A DNA stretch of 64,000 nt from Pseudomonas saponiphila (GTDB lineage: Bacteria; Pseudomonadota; Gammaproteobacteria; Pseudomonadales; Pseudomonadaceae), in NCBI RefSeq assembly GCF_900105185.1, contig NZ_FNTJ01000001.1, positions 3,988,501 through 4,052,500 of the forward strand, written 5' to 3'. The position numbers and the translations under genes were made by a program. The notes beneath the pieces were generated by a model. That model did not search any database. It was not told the origin of the DNA and saw nothing but the letters and a program-made list of their open reading frames with translations. Shown here piece by piece: positions 34,327 through 43,543 of this stretch. Within the stretch, counting starts at the first letter, position 1. Each line of letters opens with the position of its first letter.

Positions 34327-36942
34327 TCAAGCAAACTCGCAGACCACGCCGCCATCTGCATCCACCGTGGCGTACACCTGCCCAAGGGTCTCGCCGCTGG
34401 CCATGGCCTGCAGCAGGCGATCGGCGACCCGGGGCAGCAGGTGCGCCTCCAGCAAGTGGTCGATCAGTCGCGCACCGCTGTCGCTCTGCCCGCAGCGCCG
34501 GGCCAGTTGCGTCACCAGTTCCTGGCAATGACTGAACTGCAGTTGCCGGCGCGCCAGGCGCCGGCCCAGGCGCTGCAGCTTGATCTCGATCAGCTCCCGC
34601 AGCACCGGAGCGTCCACCGGGTAGAACGGCACCACGCGCATGCGGGCCAGCAGCGCCGGCTTGAAGTGGGCGCTGAGCAGCGGACGGATCGCCCGCTCCA
34701 GATCCTCGGTGCTGGGGCGCTGCGGGCCCTGGCACAGGGCGTCGATGCGTTCGCTGGCAAGGTTCGAGGTCATCAGGATCAGGGTGTTGCGAAAGTCGAT
34801 CGCGCGCCCCTCGCCATCGTTGGCCAGGCCCTTGTCGAAGATCTGGTAGAACAGGTTGAGCACGTCCGGATCGGCCTTCTCCACCTCGTCCAGCAGCACC
34901 ACCGAATAGGGCTTCTGCCGGACCGCTTCGGTGAGCATGCCGCCCTCGCCATAACCGATGTAGCCGGGCGGCGAGCCGATCAGCCGCGAGACGCTGTGTT
35001 TCTCCTGGAATTCGGACATGTTGATGGTGGTCAGGAAGCGCTCGCCGCCGTACAGCAGGTCCGCCAGGGCCAGGGCGGTCTCGGTCTTGCCGACACCGCT
35101 GGGGCCCACCAGCAGGAACACCCCCACCGGTGCGTCAGGCTTGTTCAGGCCCGCGGCGACGGCGCGCATGGAACGGTCGAGGGCCTGCACCGCCTGTTCC
35201 TGGCCGCGGATCCGCGCTCGCAGATCGTCGGCGAAACTGGCCACCCGGGCGTTGTGCTCCCGGGCCAGTTGCTCCAGGGGCACACCGGTCCAGGCGCTGA
35301 TGACTTCGGCCACCAGCCGTGGACACACTTCAAAGCTGACCAGGCGCTCTGCGGTTTGAGCACTGCTCAACAGGCCGTGGACCGCCTCCAGTTCTGCCTG
35401 CAGGGCATCCAAATCCACGGTTGGCCGGCCCTGCTCCGGGTCCTGGGGGCTGGCGCTCGCGGCGGCGCGGGCCTGGGCCAGTTCCTGGCGCAGGACCAGC
35501 AGGCGCTCGGCCAGCCGGCGCTGTTCGAGCCAGCGTTGCTCCAGGGCCTGCCGCTCCTGCTCGGCCTCGATCAGGCGCTGTTGCAGCTGGGCCAGGGCCG
35601 GCCGATCGATACTCAGCCCGGCCTCGGCATCGCGCCGCTGGGCCTGGCACTGGCGCCCGCCTTCGGCCAGCTCGGCCCGCAGCCGTTCCAGGCTCTGCGG
35701 CGCCGCCGCCAGGCTGATGCGCACCCGGGCACAGGCGGTGTCCAGAACATCCACCGCCTTGTCCGGCAACTGGCGGCCCGCCAGATAGCGTGCCGACAAC
35801 TGCGCCGCCGCCACCACCGCGTCGTCGCGCAGGTAAATGCCGTGGCTCTGTTCATAGACCGGGGCCAGGCCGCGCAGGATGGTCACCGCCTCGTCGACAC
35901 TGGGCTCATGCAACTGCACCGGCTGGAAACGCCGGGCCAGGGCCGGGTCCTTCTCGAAGTATTTCTTGTACTCGCTCCAGGTGGTGGCGGCGATGGTGCG
36001 CAGCTCGCCTCGGGCCAGGGCCGGCTTGAGCAGGTTGGCAGCGTCGCCACCGCCGGCGTTGCCACCGGCCCCGATCAGGGTATGGGCCTCGTCGATGAAC
36101 ATGATGATCGGCCGCGGCGCGGCCTTGACCTCGTCGATCACCCCTTTGAGCCGGCGCTCGAACTCGCCCTTGACGCTGGCCCCGGCCTGCAGCAGGCCCA
36201 TGTCCAGGACCAGCAACTCGACTCCCTGCAACGCCTGGGGCACTTCACCGGCGGCAATGCGCGACGCCAGTTCCTCCACCACCGCGGTCTTGCCGACCCC
36301 GGCTTCGCCGACAATGATCGGGTTGTTCTTGCGCCGCCGGGCGAGGATATCCACCATCTGGCGCAGCGCCTCATCGCGGCACAGCACCGGGTCGAGCTTG
36401 CCGTCCCGGGCCTGCTGAGTGAGGTTGTGGGTGAAGCGCTGCAACAGCGATTCGCCGCCGGCCGCCGGCTGGCCCGGGGCCGCGGGATCAGCCTGCTGGG
36501 CCAGGGCGAAGTCTTTCAGGCGCTGGCTGTTCAGCCGCGCCAGCAGCGGCTGGTAGCGGCTGCCGGCGTAGCGCAGCGGGTTGCGCAGCAGGGCCAGGAG
36601 CAACGCCGCCTGCTGCACCTGGGTCTGCCCCAGCTCCAGGCTGGCCACCAGCAAGGCGTCCTGCAGCCATTGCACCAGTTCCGGCGCAAACACCGGGTTG
36701 CGCGAGGCACTGTGCTCGGTCCCGGGTTGCAGCACCGCCACCAGCTCGGCGGCCTCGATCCCGGCATCCTGCAGGGCCCGGGCCAGCAGCCCTTGGGGCC
36801 GCTCCAGCAGTTCCAGCAGCAGGTCTTCCACCAGGATCTTGCTGCCGCCACGGGCCACGCAACGCTCGGCGCAGCGCTCCAGGTCGCGACGGGTTTCGGC
36901 ATCCAGTGCCTGGATCAGTTGTGGCAAATCGACGTTGATCAT
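34327..36942 (-). CDS. tssH: T6SS sheath-recycling ATPase TssH (ClpV)
   Basis: 871-aa double-AAA+ ClpB-like ATPase. It has an N-terminal double Clp-N domain (about 1-150), the first Walker A GEAGVGKT (212-219), an inserted coiled-coil region around residues 400-480, and the second Walker A GPSGVGKT (about residue 610). LRRARQ-like arginine-rich helices and the C-terminal ClpB D2-small domain follow. ClpV disassembles contracted TssB/TssC sheaths. It starts 11 bp after tssG and is followed within 10 bp by the activator gene. Confidence 0.95.
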   Translation of the reverse strand: MINVDLPQLIQALDAETRRDLERCAERCVARGGSKILVEDLLLELLERPQGLLARALQDAGIEAAELVAVLQPGTEHSASRNPVFAPELVQWLQDALLVASLELGQTQVQQAALLLALLRNPLRYAGSRYQPLLARLNSQRLKDFALAQQADPAAPGQPAAGGESLLQRFTHNLTQQARDGKLDPVLCRDEALRQMVDILARRRKNNPIIVGEAGVGKTAVVEELASRIAAGEVPQALQGVELLVLDMGLLQAGASVKGEFERRLKGVIDEVKAAPRPIIMFIDEAHTLIGAGGNAGGGDAANLLKPALARGELRTIAATTWSEYKKYFEKDPALARRFQPVQLHEPSVDEAVTILRGLAPVYEQSHGIYLRDDAVVAAAQLSARYLAGRQLPDKAVDVLDTACARVRISLAAAPQSLERLRAELAEGGRQCQAQRRDAEAGLSIDRPALAQLQQRLIEAEQERQALEQRWLEQRRLAERLLVLRQELAQARAAASASPQDPEQGRPTVDLDALQAELEAVHGLLSSAQTAERLVSFEVCPRLVAEVISAWTGVPLEQLAREHNARVASFADDLRARIRGQEQAVQALDRSMRAVAAGLNKPDAPVGVFLLVGPSGVGKTETALALADLLYGGERFLTTINMSEFQEKHSVSRLIGSPPGYIGYGEGGMLTEAVRQKPYSVVLLDEVEKADPDVLNLFYQIFDKGLANDGEGRAIDFRNTLILMTSNLASERIDALCQGPQRPSTEDLERAIRPLLSAHFKPALLARMRVVPFYPVDAPVLRELIEIKLQRLGRRLARRQLQFSHCQELVTQLARRCGQSDSGARLIDHLLEAHLLPRVADRLLQAMASGETLGQVYATVDADGGVVCEFA

Positions 36943-36953
36943 CGGTCTCGTCC

Positions 36954-37961
36954 TTAATGAGAGAGGCTGCCCAGGGTCACCACGCCATCGGCGCGTTCAC
37001 GTCCCAGCCAGCTGGTCCAGCCCAGGCGGCAAGCGTTCTGCTCGCCGATGCACAGTTCACGGATTTCTTCCTGGCGCAGTACCAGGCGAATGTCGTAGTC
37101 CAACGGGTCGCGCAAGGTGAAGCGCACCAGGGCGCAGAGCGGTTGATAGCCAAAGCCGATCGGCAGGAATTCATGGAAGCGCTGCCAGTCGAGCTCGCGG
37201 ATGTGGATGCGGAACTTGCCGCTGCGATCGCGCACCCGCTCCCCCAGCACCAGGTCCTCGCCGAGCACGCTGTTGCCCAGGCCCAGGCGGTTGCGCTGCT
37301 CGTCGAGGATCTGCACCCGGCGCTCGATGCATTGCTCGATCACCAGCTGCGCATGCTTGAAGTAGTAACGCAGCACCGCCTCGATCAGCGCCGCCGAGTG
37401 GGCCCGCAGGCTGAGCAAGCCAAGGTAGGGCAGCAAGCGTTTCCAGTTCAGTTCCCGGGCCTGGCGGATCTCCTCGCCGCCCAGGCCGATCAAGGCGAAC
37501 AACTGGCTGGAAAACGGGTCCAGGGCGCCGCTGGAGAAGCTCGCGCGATAGCGGTACTTGCGCCAGATCGGCAGCATCAGTCGTTGCAGGCGATGGTGGA
37601 ACAGATCGAGAAAATACCGGGTCGGGTTGCCCTCCTCGGTGTCGCCCAGGGCCTGCTCGCCATAGAAGGCCGGCAGCGGCGAACCGGAGCCGAACAGGCC
37701 GATCAGGTTCAGGCGCAGGCGCGCATGCAAGAGTCCGTGCTCTTCGAAGAACTCCACGCGATCGACGTCGCTACCGGGAAATCCCAGGCTCGGGTTGGCC
37801 TGGAACTCCAGTTGATCGTAGAGCTCGTCGTCGTTCATCTGTGGGTGAGCATCGCGCAGTCGATCGACCACCAGCATCACCGCCTGGAACAGCGAGTACT
37901 CCCGTATGCCTCGGGACAGCTCGCTTAAAGCAGGGGCTGCAACCCCATGCGTGGCGTCCAT
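36954..37961 (-). CDS. tssG: T6SS baseplate protein TssG
   Basis: 335-aa TssG. Family features include REYSLFQAVMLVVDRLRDAHP near the start, ANPSLGFPGSDVDRVEFFEE, GLFGSGSPLPAFYGE and the TRYFLDLFHHRLQRLMLPIWRKYRY segment. With two TssF molecules it makes the baseplate wedge. The gene overlaps the 3' end of tssF by 37 bp, so its translation depends on that of tssF. Confidence 0.94.
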   Translation of the reverse strand: MDATHGVAAPALSELSRGIREYSLFQAVMLVVDRLRDAHPQMNDDELYDQLEFQANPSLGFPGSDVDRVEFFEEHGLLHARLRLNLIGLFGSGSPLPAFYGEQALGDTEEGNPTRYFLDLFHHRLQRLMLPIWRKYRYRASFSSGALDPFSSQLFALIGLGGEEIRQARELNWKRLLPYLGLLSLRAHSAALIEAVLRYYFKHAQLVIEQCIERRVQILDEQRNRLGLGNSVLGEDLVLGERVRDRSGKFRIHIRELDWQRFHEFLPIGFGYQPLCALVRFTLRDPLDYDIRLVLRQEEIRELCIGEQNACRLGWTSWLGRERADGVVTLGSLSH

Positions 37962-39712
37962 TGGTACACCTCTCCTTGTGTACTGTTTACCCGCAGCTCG
38001 TGGTACGAATTGAGGCTGGCGTAAAGCGCGAAAAACTCGTTGAGCACGGAAGCGAAGATGAACAGGTCGCCTTCACCGATATAGCCTTGCGGGTCGATGG
38101 TCAGCTCGGTGCGCAGGCCCCGCAGCGGCAGGCCACGGTGCAGGCGATCGACGTGTTCGTGACGGATCGACTTGAGCCCCCCCAGCAAACGTTTGCTGAC
38201 CCGTTCGGCGTGCTGGTCGTAATAGCGCGGCAGGTCGTAGGTTTCGAGAATCACCTTGAGCGCATCGACGTTGGCCAGGGACAGGTAGTTGAGGGACATG
38301 TTGCTGATCAGCTTCCACAGGAAATCGCGATTGAGCGGCGGCGCGAAACTGGACGTGGCCGCGGTGATATTGCGAAACCTGAGGAAGTCCGGCGTTGCCT
38401 CGCAGGACAGGTTGATGTCCCCGAGCTTGAGCTGCCGGGGCAGGTTCTGGTTGGTGCAGGTCAGCTCGATGGACAGGGTTTCCTGGGCCTCGGTGTGGCG
38501 GATGGCGAAACTCAGGTAGGTGTCCAGGCCATCGTGCAGCAACGATGAACGCTGGCGGATGCTGTAGTGCGGACGGCTCTGGGGCACGTCGAAACTGGGG
38601 TCGTGCTCGAAGGATTCGAACGCGACATAGTCCTGGTAGCCGACCCCGCCCGGGGCCCAGCCGGTGACCGAATCCACCGAGAACACGCCGCAGTTCTCCA
38701 GGTCGTATTCGGCCGGCAGCAACAGGTATTCGTCCTGCTTGCCGTCGAGGCGGATCGGCAGCGCGTCGTGCTTGAACAGGTTGACGATGGGGGTGCAGTA
38801 CAGCTTGACGTTATCCAGGGTCGGCCGCAGGCGCTGGATACCGCTCTTGCGGATATCGAAACGCAGCTCCAGCCCGCGCACCTGCTTGAGGCGGTCTTCG
38901 GGCAACGAACGCAGTACCTGCAGGCCATCCAGGTCGACGAACAGGAACTTGTCCTGGAAGGAGAAATACTCCTGCAGATAGCGGTAGCCACGGAAGGTGT
39001 TCAGCGGGTACGGGATCAGCGCTTGCTCTTCGGCAAATCCCACCGGCTGCACTTGATTGCCGGGAATCTTGAACGACAGCGGATCGCCATTGGCCCCCTG
39101 CAACGGCGCGCCACCTGCCTGCAACGGCACCAGCTCGATACTGTCCAGGTTGCGCAGCAGGCTCAGGTAGAGCATCTGACTGATGTAGCGCTCACCGGCC
39201 AGGTGCAAGCGCAAGCGGCTGAGCGCAAGCTCACCGACATGACCGTCACAGCTCATCTCCAGGCGCAGGCTGAGCAAGGCGCCGTCGCCCTTCACCGAAT
39301 AGGTCAAGCCGGTCAGGTCCAGGGGCAGCACCTCGGTGGGGTAGCAGGTGCGAAAACGACAGCGCACCTCGTTGACCGGCTGGCTTTCCACGGGAGTGTC
39401 ACGGGCCACCGCCACCGCCGGCCCCGAGCGCTGCAATGGATCGAACTGCAGGATGCTGAACGCCGGCAACGGCCGCATGTAGTTGGGCCACAGCAGATGC
39501 ATCAACGAATGGCTGAGCTCCGGCAGCTCGTCATCGAGCTTCTGCCGCAGACGCCCGGTGAGAAAGGCAAAGCCTTCCAGCAGCCGCTCCACATCCGGGT
39601 CCCGCCCGGCCTGCCCGAGAAACGGAGCCAGCGCCGGACTACGCTCGGCAAAACGCCGACCCAACTGGCGCAGTGCGGTCAGTTCGCTTTGGTAGTAGTG
39701 GTTGAAGGACAT
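37925..39712 (-). CDS. tssF: T6SS baseplate protein TssF
   Basis: 595-aa TssF. The start MSFNHYYQSELTALRQLGRRFAERSP and DVERLLEGFAFLTGRLRQKLDDELPEL are signature sequences of the family. The rest (SLMHLLWPNYMRPLPAFSILQF; FSFQDKFLFVDLDGL) matches over full length. It follows the inserted effector/immunity module by 160 bp rather than following tssE directly. That 160-bp spacer holds no gene. Confidence 0.95.
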   Translation of the reverse strand: MSFNHYYQSELTALRQLGRRFAERSPALAPFLGQAGRDPDVERLLEGFAFLTGRLRQKLDDELPELSHSLMHLLWPNYMRPLPAFSILQFDPLQRSGPAVAVARDTPVESQPVNEVRCRFRTCYPTEVLPLDLTGLTYSVKGDGALLSLRLEMSCDGHVGELALSRLRLHLAGERYISQMLYLSLLRNLDSIELVPLQAGGAPLQGANGDPLSFKIPGNQVQPVGFAEEQALIPYPLNTFRGYRYLQEYFSFQDKFLFVDLDGLQVLRSLPEDRLKQVRGLELRFDIRKSGIQRLRPTLDNVKLYCTPIVNLFKHDALPIRLDGKQDEYLLLPAEYDLENCGVFSVDSVTGWAPGGVGYQDYVAFESFEHDPSFDVPQSRPHYSIRQRSSLLHDGLDTYLSFAIRHTEAQETLSIELTCTNQNLPRQLKLGDINLSCEATPDFLRFRNITAATSSFAPPLNRDFLWKLISNMSLNYLSLANVDALKVILETYDLPRYYDQHAERVSKRLLGGLKSIRHEHVDRLHRGLPLRGLRTELTIDPQGYIGEGDLFIFASVLNEFFALYASLNSYHELRVNSTQGEVYQWTPRMGLQPLL

Positions 39713-39872
39713 GGCGTACCTGCCTGCGTCTCTGTTAAAGGGGCGAGCATATGAAAACCCTGACTTGGATCAGTGCTCAGATTCGATTCGTGTTACTTGA
39801 AACCGTAAAAAACCACCGCGCTCTACAACCGGACAATGGCGCAGAGGTTCAACTACCAAACGACTGACAATT

Positions 39873-40247
39873 TCAGCGCCCCACTCTGAGCAACCACTTT
39901 TCCAGCCACATCCTGAGTAAAACTGCCAACATCATCAGCCCTCCCTCAAGTAGCGAATACACGATCGCCCGTACGGGATAACGCGGATAAAAATAAAAAA
40001 ATATCGAAATCATCAACAAAAAAATTACTAAAACCTTCCACTTGAAACCTGAAATTAAAAAAACCACAAAACTCATTAAGACAAACAGGTAGAACATCAA
40101 GCCACTGGTCATGGCGATAGCAATACCTCGAGATGTAAACCCTCCATAAATCGAAACATAAATACCGACAAGATAGTCATGCAAAAATATATAAATCACA
40201 CAAAACAAAAGGTGTATGCAAATACCAATACCTTGCCTGACACTCAT
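39873..40247 (-). CDS. four-helix membrane protein, candidate T6SS immunity protein
   Basis: 124 aa from ATG 40247, which overlaps the stop of the effector-like gene (ATGA). Four hydrophobic segments are visible: ICIHLLFCVIYIFLHDYLVG, AMTSGLMFYLFVLMSFVVFLI, WKVLVIFLLMISIFFYF, and LEGGLMMLAVLLRMWL. Multi-spanning immunity proteins usually protect against membrane-acting or periplasmic toxins. It is strikingly AT-rich compared with tssE and tssF. No family is recognised. The role is inferred from tight coupling to the preceding gene. Confidence 0.55.
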   Translation of the reverse strand: MSVRQGIGICIHLLFCVIYIFLHDYLVGIYVSIYGGFTSRGIAIAMTSGLMFYLFVLMSFVVFLISGFKWKVLVIFLLMISIFFYFYPRYPVRAIVYSLLEGGLMMLAVLLRMWLEKWLLRVGR

Positions 40248-41104
40248 CGCTGCCAAACTCCATACCTGTCTATATCAGACTGTGAAATAGGGCGAGTCAG
40301 CCTGGTCTTCGAGGTGGGTGCATACACTGCGTCTGCTGTCTCTATTTCATAAGGAATGCCTCGATCAAGAATGGTGTGCTGTTTCACTTCGAGCCTGAAA
40401 TTTTCAGATGCCCACAAGGCTCCCCTCAAGATCATGAAATTGTCGTAAACGTCTCCGGGCCCTGTTTCCGCTGGCTCGTAGAATTTTCCGCTTCCCCACC
40501 TAATTCCTGTCTCTCCTGTTTTCCTGATAGCAAGATCCTTGTTCCGAGTCTCTCTCCAGTACTTCCTGAAGGTGTTGACCGCATAGGGGATCTGCCCAAT
40601 ACCGTCGGTCCAGTAAGGTTGATCCTGCATCAGTACTAAAAGGTATCCATCCCCTCCCTTATCAGATTTCTTCCAGTCCCCAGGAAGCAAACTATGAAAA
40701 CTGATCGACAATCGATCAACAATTGCAAACTCTATGAGTTCTCCCCAGGTGACATGTTTGTAGGCAAGATATACATCTGCGCCTTTTCGGGTTGACTCTG
40801 GATTTACCCAGATCAACCGCCTGTAGTAACGGGCCAATGGCTCAAACCATTGAATCTTCTCCTCGTACAACTTTTCTGCAGTCAATATACGGAACGCCTT
40901 ATCACCGGACTCAGGCCTCAAACCAAAAATAGGAGTGCCATTCTTTCTCGTGATCAGCCAAATGTCCGGCAACTTCAGTTGTGCTCCCGCAACATCCGTC
41001 GCCTCGGTTGTTTCTGCTTCCAGCTTTAATTTTGTAGCCCCTCCCTCCGTCAAGAAGACATGATTAATACCGTCGACAACAATGACTGTCTTCACGTCTA
41101 TCAC
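40244..41104 (-). CDS. unknown protein, candidate PAAR-linked T6SS effector
   Basis: 286-aa soluble protein with no signal peptide, from ATG 41104, which overlaps the PAAR gene stop. No known toxin motif was recognised. Visible segments include IVVDGINHVFLTEGGATKLKLEAE near the start, PLARYYRRLIWVNPESTRKGADVYLAYKHVTWGEL in two adjoining parts, and a Trp/Tyr/Arg-rich C-terminal half (KYWRETRNKDLAIRKTGE). Its position between a PAAR gene and a small membrane-protein gene, ATGA overlaps on both sides and distinct low GC all fit a T6SS cargo effector. Toxic activity is unproven. Confidence 0.6.
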   Translation of the reverse strand: MIDVKTVIVVDGINHVFLTEGGATKLKLEAETTEATDVAGAQLKLPDIWLITRKNGTPIFGLRPESGDKAFRILTAEKLYEEKIQWFEPLARYYRRLIWVNPESTRKGADVYLAYKHVTWGELIEFAIVDRLSISFHSLLPGDWKKSDKGGDGYLLVLMQDQPYWTDGIGQIPYAVNTFRKYWRETRNKDLAIRKTGETGIRWGSGKFYEPAETGPGDVYDNFMILRGALWASENFRLEVKQHTILDRGIPYEIETADAVYAPTSKTRLTRPISQSDIDRYGVWQR

Positions 41105-41604
41105 TCCGCAGAAACCAGCACGTTGAGAACCTCCGACTTTCTTCCAGTCGAAATACCGCTCGAAACACCCGTTGAAGTCGTACCGCTCTTTTCAATTCCA
41201 CTTTCAGAACGAATGAAAAACTGCAGATCCTCAACGACTTTTCCGCTTGCAGTCCTGAACTCAAGAAATTGATTGAATTCGCCGGCCATGACCAAAGGCA
41301 ACGGCGCCACAAACGGTGCCGGGACATGGGTATCGCCAATGATCACCGTCCCTGATCCGCCTATCACCGTGTTGCCGTGACTGCCCAGCGAGCCCAGAGT
41401 GGCGGCCGGCCGACCGTTGATGAACACGGTGCTGCTCAAGGCACCGCTCAGGGCTCCGCCACAGGCCGACACGTCACCTTCGCGCGCCGCCGGCAAGCCG
41501 TCGAACAGCACATCCGCTGAGCCGCTGGCGATGGGGCTGACCCCATGCCCGGGAATCGGGCAAGCCGTTGGATCGCTGAGCCGCGCCGCAGGTTTTCCAG
41601 ACAT
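41101..41604 (-). CDS. T6SS PAAR-repeat spike-tip protein with C-terminal extension
   Basis: 167 aa from ATG 41604 (AAGGAG upstream). The PAAR domain (about residues 1-90) starts SGKPAARLSDPTACPIPGHG and continues LFDGLPAAREGDVSACGG and VFINGRPAATLGSLGSHG, with the Cys/His metal-binding residues. A non-PAAR tail (about 100-167, LEFRTASGKVVEDLQFFIRSE) probably docks the effector encoded next, and its DNA is AT-richer than the PAAR half. The protein caps the VgrG spike. It is encoded inside the core operon between tssE and tssF. Confidence 0.9.
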   Translation of the reverse strand: MSGKPAARLSDPTACPIPGHGVSPIASGSADVLFDGLPAAREGDVSACGGALSGALSSTVFINGRPAATLGSLGSHGNTVIGGSGTVIIGDTHVPAPFVAPLPLVMAGEFNQFLEFRTASGKVVEDLQFFIRSESGIEKSGTTSTGVSSGISTGRKSEVLNVLVSAE

Positions 41605-41617
41605 CCTTGTGCACTCC

Positions 41618-42025
41618 TTACTTGACCCGTACCTGCCCGCTGCCATCCAGCCGCGCGGCAAAGCTCACCTGGCGCCTGACCCCTTCCACCTCCAGCAGGC
41701 CTTCGATGCTGAAGGCCAGCTTGAGGGGATCGTGGTCCCGGGACAGTGGCTTGACCCGCACGCCGGACAGCCTGGGCTCATAGGTTTCGATAAAGCCTTC
41801 GATCGCCTCTCGCGCCTGACTCAGCGCGTCGTGCAGGCTCAGGCGCATGTCGTTGAGATCCGGCAGCCCGTAGTCGGACAGTGTCTGCACACTGCCCGCC
41901 CGGGTGCTGAGCATCTTCGCCAGATGGGCAGCCACCGACGCCATGGCGGCCACTTCGCGACTCCAGCCGACGCGCTGCTCGGCCTCGCCGCTGAGGCGTT
42001 CGAAAAGGCTGCCGTATCGACGCAT
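41618..42025 (-). CDS. tssE: T6SS baseplate protein TssE (gp25-like)
   Basis: 135-aa lysozyme-fold gp25 homologue: SLFERLSGEAEQRVGW at the start, LSDYGLPDLNDMRLS in the middle and the YEPRLSGVRVKPLSRD segment characteristic of TssE. It nucleates sheath assembly at the baseplate. It lies 15 bp after tssC; the PAAR gene follows within 13 bp. Confidence 0.94.
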   Translation of the reverse strand: MRRYGSLFERLSGEAEQRVGWSREVAAMASVAAHLAKMLSTRAGSVQTLSDYGLPDLNDMRLSLHDALSQAREAIEGFIETYEPRLSGVRVKPLSRDHDPLKLAFSIEGLLEVEGVRRQVSFAARLDGSGQVRVK

Positions 42026-42040
42026 GGCTCAGCTCCTGCC

Positions 42041-43516
42041 CTATTCCTTGTCCAGCTTGCCCACCAGCGACAAGGTGAAGTCCGCCCCCATGTACTTGAA
42101 GTGCGGCCGCACGTTGAGGCTGACCCGGTACCAGCCCGGCTCACCCTCGACGTCGCTGACGATGATCTGCGCGGCACGCAGCGGGCGTCGGCCACGCACT
42201 TCGCTGCTGGGGTTCTCCTGGTCGGCCACGTACTGGCGGATCCACTTGTTGAGTTCCAGTTCCAGGTCGGTGCGCTCCTTCCAGGACCCCAGTTGCTCGC
42301 GCTGCAGCACCTTCAGGTAATGGGCCAGGCGGTTGACGATCATCATGTAGGGCAGCTGGGTACCAAGCTTGTAGTTGAGCTCCGCCGCCTTGCCCTCGGC
42401 GCTGATGCCGAAGAACTTGGGTTTCTGCACCGAACTGGCGGAGAAGAACGCGGCGTTGTCGCTGCCCTTGCGCATGGTCAGGGAGATGAAACCCTCTTCC
42501 GCCAGTTCGTACTCGCGCCGGTCGGAAACCAGCACCTCGGTGGGAATCTTGGTTTCGATCTCGCCCATGCTCTCGAAGTGGTGCAGGGGCAGGTCCTCCA
42601 CCGCGCCACCGCTCTGCGGGCCGATGATGTTCGGGCACCAGCGAAACTTGGCGAAGCTGTCGGTCAGGCGAGTGCCAAAGGCGTAGGCGGTGTTGCCCCA
42701 CAGGTAGTCTTCGTGGCTGTTGGCGACGTTTTCCTTGTAGACGAAGGATTTCACCGGGTTTTCTTCCGGGTCATAAGGGTTGCGCAACAGGAAACGCGGC
42801 AGGGTCAGGCCGATGTAGCGGGCATCCTCGGACTGACGGAAGCTCTGCCACTTGGCAAATTGCGGGCCTTCGAAGTGGTCCTTGAGATCCTTGAGGTCCG
42901 GCAGCCCGGTAAAGCTTTCCAGGCCGAAGAACTTCGGCCCCGCCGCAGCGATGAAGGGTGCATGGGACATGCAGGCCACGCTGGACACGTACTGCATCAG
43001 CTTCACGTCCGGCGAGCTGGGGGACATGAAGTAGTTGGCGATGATGGCCCCCACCGGCTGGCCACCGAACTGGCCGTATTCAGCGGTGTAGATGTGTTTG
43101 TAGAGGCCGGCCTGCATCACTTCCGGAGAGTCCTCGAAGTCGTCCAGCAGGTCCTGCTTGGAGACGTTGAGGATCTCGATCTTGATGTTCTCGCGGAAAT
43201 TGGTGCGGTCCACCAGCAATTGCAAGCCACGCCAGGCCGACTCCAGCGACTGAAAGTCGGGATGGTGGAGGATCTCGTCCATCTGCTGGCTGAGCTTGGC
43301 GTCGATCTCGGCAATCATCCGATCGACCATGGCCTTCTTCACCGGCTCGCCGCTGTTCTGCGGTTTCAGCAACTCTTCTATAAAGGCCGAGACCCCGCGC
43401 TTGGCGATGTCATAGGCCTCGTCATCCGGGGTCAGGCGCGTCTCGGCGATGATGCTGTCGAGGATGCTGTATTCACTGCTGTCCTGGTGCTTCTGCTGTG
43501 CGGCACTGCTGCTCAT
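42041..43516 (-). CDS. tssC: T6SS sheath large subunit TssC (VipB)
   Basis: 491-aa sheath protein. Typical segments: FQSLESAWRGLQLLVDRTNF, EYGQFGGQPVGAIIANYFM, FIAAAGPKFFGLESFTGLPDL, FLLRNPYDPEENPVKSF and PHFKYMGADFTLSLVG near the end. It assembles with TssB into the contractile tail sheath. It is located 27 bp after tssB. Confidence 0.96.
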   Translation of the reverse strand: MSSSAAQQKHQDSSEYSILDSIIAETRLTPDDEAYDIAKRGVSAFIEELLKPQNSGEPVKKAMVDRMIAEIDAKLSQQMDEILHHPDFQSLESAWRGLQLLVDRTNFRENIKIEILNVSKQDLLDDFEDSPEVMQAGLYKHIYTAEYGQFGGQPVGAIIANYFMSPSSPDVKLMQYVSSVACMSHAPFIAAAGPKFFGLESFTGLPDLKDLKDHFEGPQFAKWQSFRQSEDARYIGLTLPRFLLRNPYDPEENPVKSFVYKENVANSHEDYLWGNTAYAFGTRLTDSFAKFRWCPNIIGPQSGGAVEDLPLHHFESMGEIETKIPTEVLVSDRREYELAEEGFISLTMRKGSDNAAFFSASSVQKPKFFGISAEGKAAELNYKLGTQLPYMMIVNRLAHYLKVLQREQLGSWKERTDLELELNKWIRQYVADQENPSSEVRGRRPLRAAQIIVSDVEGEPGWYRVSLNVRPHFKYMGADFTLSLVGKLDKE

Positions 43517-43543
43517 GTTCGAGCTTCCTTGGCTGTTGAGGGC

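Noticed and set aside
34321..36957. 878-aa open frame on the plus strand opposite clpV
   Set aside because: It mirrors the clpV gene, has Gln/His-rich low-complexity translation and no family features; antisense frames stay open in GC-rich DNA.
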